In this document: one piece after another, positions 30,705 through 35,013 of the stretch
Layout of the letters: every line of letters begins with the position of its first letter
Numbering within the stretch: position 1 is the first letter of the stretch
Assembly (NCBI GenBank): GCA_903851415.1
Contig: CAINOE010000127.1
Span: 1 to 35,013, forward strand
From: an uncultured Rhodopila sp.
Lineage (GTDB): Bacteria; Pseudomonadota; Alphaproteobacteria; Acetobacterales; Acetobacteraceae
Reading direction: 5' to 3'
Length of the DNA: 35,013 bases
Notes under the pieces: generated by a model
What the model saw: the letters and a program-made list of their open reading frames with translations, nothing else
Databases searched by the model: none
What the model was told of the DNA's origin: nothing
Position numbers and translations under genes: made by a program

Positions 30705-30730
30705 ATGGCCCGGACAAGCCGCGCCATGAC
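30705..30730. repeat. Half copy of the dispersed palindromic element
   Basis: ATGGCCCGGACAAGCC followed by GCGCCATGAC matches the right arm of the 8799 and 13138 elements. It lies just downstream of the P450 stop, where it could close that transcript. Confidence 0.6.
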
Positions 30731-30745
30731 GACAGACGGGCGCCG

Positions 30746-31987
30746 TCACCCCGGAATGCGCACCATCATCGACGAAATCCCGTGCACGAAGGCGGAGTAA
30801 ACCCGTTTCGGCTCCGCCATCAATTCGATGAACGGGAACCGCTTCATGATCTCCTCCCACAGGATCGTCAGCTGCAGCTCCGCGAGACGATTGCCCACGC
30901 AGCGGTGAATCCCGAATCCGAACGACAGATGCTGGCGCGGGCGAGGCCGATCGATAATAAAACGATCTGGCCGATCGATGGCGTCGGGGTCGCGGTTGCC
31001 GGAGATGTACCACATCGCCAGCTTCTCTCCGGCGCGGATCGTCTTGCCGCCCAGCTCGTAATCCTCCAACGCCGTGCGCCGCATATACGCAAGCGGCGTC
31101 TGCCAGCGGATGATCTCCGGCACCATGCCCGGGATCAGCCCTGGGTTTTCGCGCAGCTTGCGGTACTCGTCCGGATGCCTGTTCAGCGCCCATAGCCCGC
31201 CGCTGATCGAGTTGCGCGTGGTGTCGTTGCCGCCGACGATCAGCAGCGTGCAGTTTCCCAGGAACTCCACCGGGTCCATGTCGCGTGTCGCCTCGCCATG
31301 CGCCAGCATCGAGATCAGGTCGGGACGCAGCGGCGCGTTCACCCGTTCGTTCCACAGCGTCATCATCGCCGCGGCCATCTTTTTCAGTTCGGTGAAACGT
31401 TCCTCCTCCGTCTTCACCAGCGCATTGGGGTCCTTGAAGTTCGTTGTCGCGACATTCGACCAGTAGGTGAGTTCCCGCCGCCGCTCGTAGGGATAATCGA
31501 ATAACGTCGCCAGCAGCTGCGTCGTCAGCTCGATCGACACATGCTCCACCCAGTCGAAGGTCTCGTTGCGCGGCAACCCGTCGAGGATCTTCGCCGCCCT
31601 CTCCCGTATCGTCCCCGCCAGATTAGCCAGATTTCCCGGCGCAACGATGGGCGCCACCACATTGCGCTGCACGTCGTGCTTCGGCGGGTCCATTGCGATG
31701 AACATCGCGAGCTTATATTGCGTTTCCTGATCCAGCAGCGTTATCCCCGAGGCCGAGGAAAACACCGCCGGATTGGTCTCGACCTTCATGATGTCCTTAT
31801 ATTTGGTGACCGACCAAAACGGACCGAACTGGCTCTCCGCGGTGAAATGCACCGGGTCATCCCGCCGCAAACGGGCGAACCAGTCGGGCCAGACATCATC
31901 CTGAAACAGCCGCGCATCGGAGGGGTCGATCCGGTCGAGCGGGATTGTCCAGGGATCGCCGAGGGGGATATCGACTGGCGCGTTCAT
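30746..31987 (-). CDS. Cytochrome P450, CYP153-like
   Basis: 413-residue soluble P450. I-helix LLIVGGNDTTRNSISGG (oxygen activation), EIIRWQTPLAYMRRTA with the E-x-x-R motif, MWYISGNRDPDAIDRPD, and the heme loop FGFGIHRCVGNRLAELQ with Cys363. The WQTPLAYMRRTA and GNRD stretches are as I remember them in CYP153 alkane/fatty-acid terminal hydroxylases, so omega-hydroxylation of medium-chain alkyl compounds is a reasonable prediction. CYP153 needs a ferredoxin and ferredoxin reductase; neither gene is nearby. Start ATG 31987 is chosen over an upstream frame for its GGGAGG 6 nt ahead. Divergent from pncC. Confidence 0.92.
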   Translation of the reverse strand: MNAPVDIPLGDPWTIPLDRIDPSDARLFQDDVWPDWFARLRRDDPVHFTAESQFGPFWSVTKYKDIMKVETNPAVFSSASGITLLDQETQYKLAMFIAMDPPKHDVQRNVVAPIVAPGNLANLAGTIRERAAKILDGLPRNETFDWVEHVSIELTTQLLATLFDYPYERRRELTYWSNVATTNFKDPNALVKTEEERFTELKKMAAAMMTLWNERVNAPLRPDLISMLAHGEATRDMDPVEFLGNCTLLIVGGNDTTRNSISGGLWALNRHPDEYRKLRENPGLIPGMVPEIIRWQTPLAYMRRTALEDYELGGKTIRAGEKLAMWYISGNRDPDAIDRPDRFIIDRPRPRQHLSFGFGIHRCVGNRLAELQLTILWEEIMKRFPFIELMAEPKRVYSAFVHGISSMMVRIPG

Positions 31988-32007
31988 GAAGCCTCCCGTG
32001 GTTATTG

Positions 32008-32044
32008 CAGCAGCGCGCGAAGCTGCTGTTGCACTTGATTGCAA
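32008..32044. promoter_or_regulatory. Two adjacent dyads between the P450 and pncC genes
   Basis: CAGCAGC-7 nt-GCTGCTG (32008-32028) and TTGCA-6 nt-TGCAA (32029-32044) abut each other 20-57 bp upstream of the P450 start. Such pairs are typical repressor sites, but no regulator gene is adjacent and no promoter boxes fit well. Confidence 0.3.
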
Positions 32045-32143
32045 GGTAGTGGCGCGGCCTCCCCGGGTCCAGTGCGCGGCTTTCAGTGGACAGAGCGCAC
32101 CCGCGGCGTCACGCTCGCAGCCTCAAAGCGAAACGGCCCCGCC

Positions 32144-32629
32144 ATGCTCCCAGCCCATATCCTGACCGAAGCCGAAGCCCTGCTGGACGCATGCCGCGCC
32201 AAGGGCGTCATGCTGGCCACCGCCGAAAGCTGCACCGGCGGCCTGATCGCCGCCGCGCTGACGGCCATCGCCGGATCGTCCGACGTGGTCGACCGCGGCT
32301 TCGTCACCTACTCCAACGAAGCCAAGAACCAGATGATCGGCGTGCCGATGCCGCTGATCGAGCGCTACGGCGCGGTCAGCGAACCGGTCGCCGCCGCCAT
32401 GGCCGAGGGCGCACTGACCCGCTCCCGCGCCACGATCGCCATATCCGTCACCGGCATCGCCGGCCCCGGCGGCGGCAGCGCGGAAAAACCCGTCGGACTG
32501 GTCTGGTTCGGCCTCGCCCGCAGCCGCGTGCCTGTGCACGCCGAAAGCCGCGTCCTCCCCGGCGACCGCACCGCCATCCGCGCCGCCACGGTGGAGCACG
32601 CCTTCAAGCTGATCCGGGCCGCGCTGTGA
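32144..32629 (+). CDS. pncC: Nicotinamide-nucleotide amidohydrolase (CinA C-terminal domain)
   Basis: Deamidates nicotinamide mononucleotide to nicotinate mononucleotide in pyridine nucleotide salvage. 161 residues, the stand-alone CinA_C form. Motifs: LATAESCTGGLIAAALT (about 24-40) with the catalytic serine, GFVTYSNEAKNQMIGVP and SVTGIAGPGGGSAEKPVGLVW. The frame is open upstream, but ATG 32144 gives the standard family length. Its TGA overlaps the GTG start of the next gene. Confidence 0.93.
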   Translation: MLPAHILTEAEALLDACRAKGVMLATAESCTGGLIAAALTAIAGSSDVVDRGFVTYSNEAKNQMIGVPMPLIERYGAVSEPVAAAMAEGALTRSRATIAISVTGIAGPGGGSAEKPVGLVWFGLARSRVPVHAESRVLPGDRTAIRAATVEHAFKLIRAAL

Positions 32630-32901
32630 TCCCGGCCGTGCTGCTGAGCATCGACCCGCTGACCGCGCTCGGCGTCCTGGCCGCCACCGCAGCGACCGAT
32701 GCCGTGTATGTGATGTTCTCCTCCGCCGTTGCGGCGCGCAAGCGCATCCCCGCGGCGACATGGAGCAGCGTCTGGTATCTGCTCTCATCTTTTGCCGTCA
32801 TCAGCTATACGCAGAACTGGGTCTACGTCCTGTTCGCCGCCATCGGGTCGTGGCTCGGCGCGTTCGCCTCGATGACCTATCTTCATCGCCGCCGGCCATA
32901 G
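32626..32901 (+). CDS. Small conserved-type membrane protein, coupled to pncC
   Basis: 91 residues with three predicted helices (about 3-25, 38-60 and 62-84): DPLTALGVLAATAATDAVYV, WYLLSSFAVISYTQNWVYVL and FAAIGSWLGAFASMTYL. I recognise near-identical small membrane proteins in other alphaproteobacteria but know no function. The GTG start overlaps the pncC stop (GTGA), so it is translated from the same message. Resembles DUF2179-like or transporter-fragment proteins only superficially. Confidence 0.75.
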   Translation: MIPAVLLSIDPLTALGVLAATAATDAVYVMFSSAVAARKRIPAATWSSVWYLLSSFAVISYTQNWVYVLFAAIGSWLGAFASMTYLHRRRP

Positions 32902-32948
32902 CGAAATCGCTGAACGCGCCTATCTCCGGGGTGAAGGAGAACAGCGCC

Positions 32949-33230
32949 ATGAAAGCAACCCTGAACGATCACGTCATCGCCGAGAGCAACGACATCGTGC
33001 AGAACGGCGGCTACGCCTATTTCCCGGCGGATGCCACGCGCCGTGAGTGGCTGGAGAAGGCGCCGAAGACCGGCTCCGACCGCGCCTGCCCGCATGGCGT
33101 GCAGTTCTATGATGCGGTGATCGACGGACAGCGCTACGAACGCTCCGCCTGGGTCTACGAATCCCCGCGCCCGAGCATGGCGGAAGTCGCCGGCCGGTTC
33201 GGCTTCTGGCACGACGTGAAAGTCGCCTGA
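32949..33230 (+). CDS. DUF427 domain-containing protein
   Basis: 93 residues, a complete single DUF427 domain: the pattern NDHVIAESNDIVQNGGYAYFPADA, then GVQFYDAVIDGQRYERSAWVYESP and the end VAGRFGFWHDVKV. DUF427 proteins are small cytosolic beta-rich proteins without an established function. Start ATG 32949 has AAGGAG 9 nt upstream. It lies 47 bp after the small membrane protein and 150 bp before the MFS gene. Confidence 0.9.
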   Translation: MKATLNDHVIAESNDIVQNGGYAYFPADATRREWLEKAPKTGSDRACPHGVQFYDAVIDGQRYERSAWVYESPRPSMAEVAGRFGFWHDVKVA

Positions 33231-33380
33231 TCCGGGAACCGGGGCGGCCGCCGGGCGCTTTCCGACCGTTCCCGCGATAAGGCCACGCCCCTGCACGCTA
33301 CTAAACGCTCAAGCCGCATCGGCGAGCAACCGGCGGCTTCCGGACGATCCCTGCGCGGACTCGACGGCATCAACCTGTTG

Positions 33381-34553
33381 ATGGCCGATGTGCGCGATGG
33401 CGTCGGCCCTTATTTGGCGGTTTTCCTGAAGGGATCCCAACACTGGGACTCGGGAGCCATCGGTGTTGCCATGGGAGCGTCATCGATCGCAGCCGCGGTC
33501 TGCCAGATCCCGGCTGGCCTGATCGTGGACGGCGCGCGGGCGAAGCGCCTGCTGATCGCAGTCTCCGGGTTGATAGTTGCGCTGGCTTGCCTGCTGATCG
33601 CCGGGTTTCCGCAGTTTTGGACGGTTATGGTTGCGCAGGCCGCGCTTGGCGCCGCCTCGGCGGTGATACCGCCGGCCATCGCGGCCCTGTCCCTGGGCTT
33701 GGTCGGGCGGACGCTGCTGGACGGGCGGATCAGCCGCAATGAGAGCTTCAACCATGCCGGCAACCTGGTGGCCGCGGCTCTGGCCGGCGTGCTTGGGAAA
33801 TACCTTGGCTACGACTGGATCTTCTACCTCGTCTGTGGTTTCGCGGTGGCCAGCGCCGCGATCGTCACGCTGATCAATCCGCAGGAGATCGATCACGACG
33901 GCGCCCGCGGCGGGGAGGATGACCACGGCGAGCCCACACCGATCCGGGAACTGCTCAAGCGACGGGATCTGCGTGTTTTCCTGACCTCGGTGATCCTGTT
34001 CCACTTCTGCAATGCCGCGATGCTGCCGATGGCAGGGCAGGTGCTGGCGCAGACGCATCCGGGGTCCGACACCGTCGCGCTGTCCGCCTGCATCATCGCC
34101 GCGCAGTTCGTCATGGTCGGCGTTGCCTGGTGCGTCGGGCGGGCCTCGGCGCGCGGCATTGGGCGCAAGCCGATCTTCCTGGTGGCGCTCGCGGTGTTGC
34201 CGGTGCGGGGGGTGTTGTTCTCGGTTGCGACAAGTCCGTTCGCGGTCGTCGGCATCCAGCTTCTCGACGGCCTGGCGGCGGGGATTTTCGGGGTGATTTC
34301 GGTGCTGATTGCGTCGGACCTGATGCGCGGCACCGGCCGGTTCAACCTCGCGCAGGGACTGACCGCGTTGTCCGTCGGCATCGGCGCCTCGCTCAGCAAC
34401 GCCACGTCCGGTTTTATCGTGCAATTTTTCGGCTATCCCGCCGGATTCTTGTATCTGACCGTGATCGCCTGCTGCGCGCTGGCATTCTTCGCGCTGATGA
34501 TGCCGGAGACGAAGGAACCGCTGGCCGGGACTGTCGCTTTGCTGGCGGCCTGA
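33381..34553 (+). CDS. Major facilitator superfamily transporter
   Basis: About 390 residues from ATG 33381 with 11-12 helices; the cytoplasmic loop 2-3 motif appears as GLIVDGARAKRLL, and a long charged loop (EIDHDGARGGEDDHGEP) separates the two halves. Substrate unknown. The start is doubtful. Helix 1 begins INLLMADVRDGVGPYLAVFL, and the preceding in-frame codons SLRGLDG are what this subfamily normally encodes, so translation should begin upstream. Yet from 33231 to 33378 the frame has no ATG, GTG or TTG; only TTG 33378 or CTG codons (33291, 33351) are possible. Its stop overlaps the next start (TGATG). Confidence 0.85.
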   Translation: MADVRDGVGPYLAVFLKGSQHWDSGAIGVAMGASSIAAAVCQIPAGLIVDGARAKRLLIAVSGLIVALACLLIAGFPQFWTVMVAQAALGAASAVIPPAIAALSLGLVGRTLLDGRISRNESFNHAGNLVAAALAGVLGKYLGYDWIFYLVCGFAVASAAIVTLINPQEIDHDGARGGEDDHGEPTPIRELLKRRDLRVFLTSVILFHFCNAAMLPMAGQVLAQTHPGSDTVALSACIIAAQFVMVGVAWCVGRASARGIGRKPIFLVALAVLPVRGVLFSVATSPFAVVGIQLLDGLAAGIFGVISVLIASDLMRGTGRFNLAQGLTALSVGIGASLSNATSGFIVQFFGYPAGFLYLTVIACCALAFFALMMPETKEPLAGTVALLAA

Positions 34554-35013
34554 TGGAGCCGCTCGTCGCCTCGCCCTGGACGACATGGGGCATCGCCGCG
34601 CTGACCGCCGCCGGGGTGGTGCTGCGGCCCTTCGCCTGGCCCGAGTTCATCTGGGCGGTCGCCGGTGCGGCGCTGCTGACGGGCCTCGGCGTGTTGCCGG
34701 CGGCCGACGCGCTGGCCGGTGTGCTGAAGGGTACCGACGTCTACCTGTTCCTGATCGGCATGATGCTGCTGGCGGAGCTGGCGCGGCAGGAGGGGCTGTT
34801 CGACTGGCTGGCGGCGCGGGCGGCGGTGCTGGCGAAAGGGTCCGCCACGCGGCTGTTCGCCCTGGTGTTTGGCGTCGGGACGGCGGTGACGGTCTTCCTG
34901 TCCAATGACGCCACGGCGGTGGTGCTGACACCGGCGGTCGCGGCCGTCGTGCGGACCGCCGAGGCGAAGGAGCCTCTGCCCTATCTGTTCATCTGCGCCT
35001 TCATCGCCAATGC
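34553..35013 (+). CDS. ArsB/SLC13-type ion transporter, N-terminal part (cut by window edge)
   Basis: 153 codons are visible. Four helices and the family's signature loop are present: GVLKGTDVYLFLIGMMLLAE, then VFLSNDATAVVLTPAVAAV near residue 125 and LPYLFICAFIAN at the edge. The SND-A-T-A-V-x-L-T-P element is the substrate/ion re-entrant loop in ArsB, NhaD and SLC13 proteins; arsenite, Na+ or a dicarboxylate are possible and cannot be separated here. Starts at ATG 34553, overlapping the MFS stop by one base, so both are on one message. Confidence 0.85.
   Translation, partial: MEPLVASPWTTWGIAALTAAGVVLRPFAWPEFIWAVAGAALLTGLGVLPAADALAGVLKGTDVYLFLIGMMLLAELARQEGLFDWLAARAAVLAKGSATRLFALVFGVGTAVTVFLSNDATAVVLTPAVAAVVRTAEAKEPLPYLFICAFIAN

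Larger units (their letters stand above)
30367..30745. other. Gene-free 379-bp interval rich in inverted repeats
   Basis: No convincing gene. It holds the long hairpin at 30391-30439, the dyad GATACCAG/CTGGTATC (30442-30485), a CCTCCG/CGGAGG pair (30517-30546), and a half palindromic repeat at 30705-30730. The minus-strand frame through it (TGSLTDWYHTKPMRHD and similar) has no ribosome site and could be decayed coding sequence. Confidence 0.55.

Noticed and set aside
1..35013. CRISPR array, integrated phage, insertion sequence or attachment sites
   Set aside because: No regularly spaced repeats except the contiguous 15-mers, no transposase or integrase gene, and no tRNA gene that could serve as an attachment site.

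Overview
The window is GC-rich, densely coded bacterial chromosome. The gene set points to an alphaproteobacterium in or near the Acetobacteraceae/Rhodospirillales: the slt | dapA-smpB neighbourhood, a DUF3311 plus solute:sodium symporter pair, a PEP-CTERM protein, a CYP153-like P450, and dispersed palindromes of the GTCATGGCCCGG and ATGCCGACCC types. This placement rests on gene content and style, not on a database comparison. No rRNA, tRNA, CRISPR array, intact insertion sequence or prophage is visible.

Layout. 1-60: start of an unknown minus-strand gene with a good sigma70-type promoter. 248-1851 (minus): purB followed by the remains of a ribbon-helix-helix antitoxin gene. 1922-4084 (plus): TerC-like membrane protein and succinate-semialdehyde dehydrogenase. 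4251-5433 (minus): stress pair, Hsp20 then an HdeD-like membrane protein; the promoter region of hsp20 carries a dyad and five tandem 15-bp repeats. 5760-7499: DUF3311 protein and symporter. 7568-10783: polyamine-type ABC transporter (binding protein, ATPase, one permease; the second permease is missing). 10884-12217: a small His-rich protein and a PEP-CTERM protein. 12620-14125 (minus): dapA and smpB. 14215-17431 (plus): lytic transglycosylase, alpha/beta hydrolase and pgpA, all overlapping. 17543-18919: DUF2252 protein.

18984-25845 looks like a sulfur-acquisition island. A periplasmic sulfate-binding protein is translationally coupled to a SulP permease (minus strand). Divergent from them are two NtaA/SnaA/DszA-type FMN monooxygenases and an orphan NMT1/SsuA-like binding protein. 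A 39-residue minus-strand frame overlapping the sulfate-binding protein start looks like the N-terminus of a third, destroyed monooxygenase of the same family. 25931-29155: class III aminotransferase and gamma-glutamyltransferase; the upstream part of the latter is interrupted by a dispersed palindromic element.

29156-30745 is accessory in character: a possible RNA pseudoknot next to a LexA-like direct repeat, a glycosyltransferase-like gene of a type I associate with phages, and a gene-free, dyad-rich stretch. 30746-35013: CYP153-like P450 (minus), then pncC, a coupled small membrane protein, a DUF427 protein, an MFS transporter without a conventional start, and the beginning of an ArsB/SLC13-type transporter cut by the window edge.

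Most of the window is ordinary metabolism and transport. The features most worth a second look are the Sbp-SulP pairing and its fossil monooxygenase leader, the hsp20 promoter repeat array, the damaged 5' end of ggt, and the structured region around the glycosyltransferase gene.
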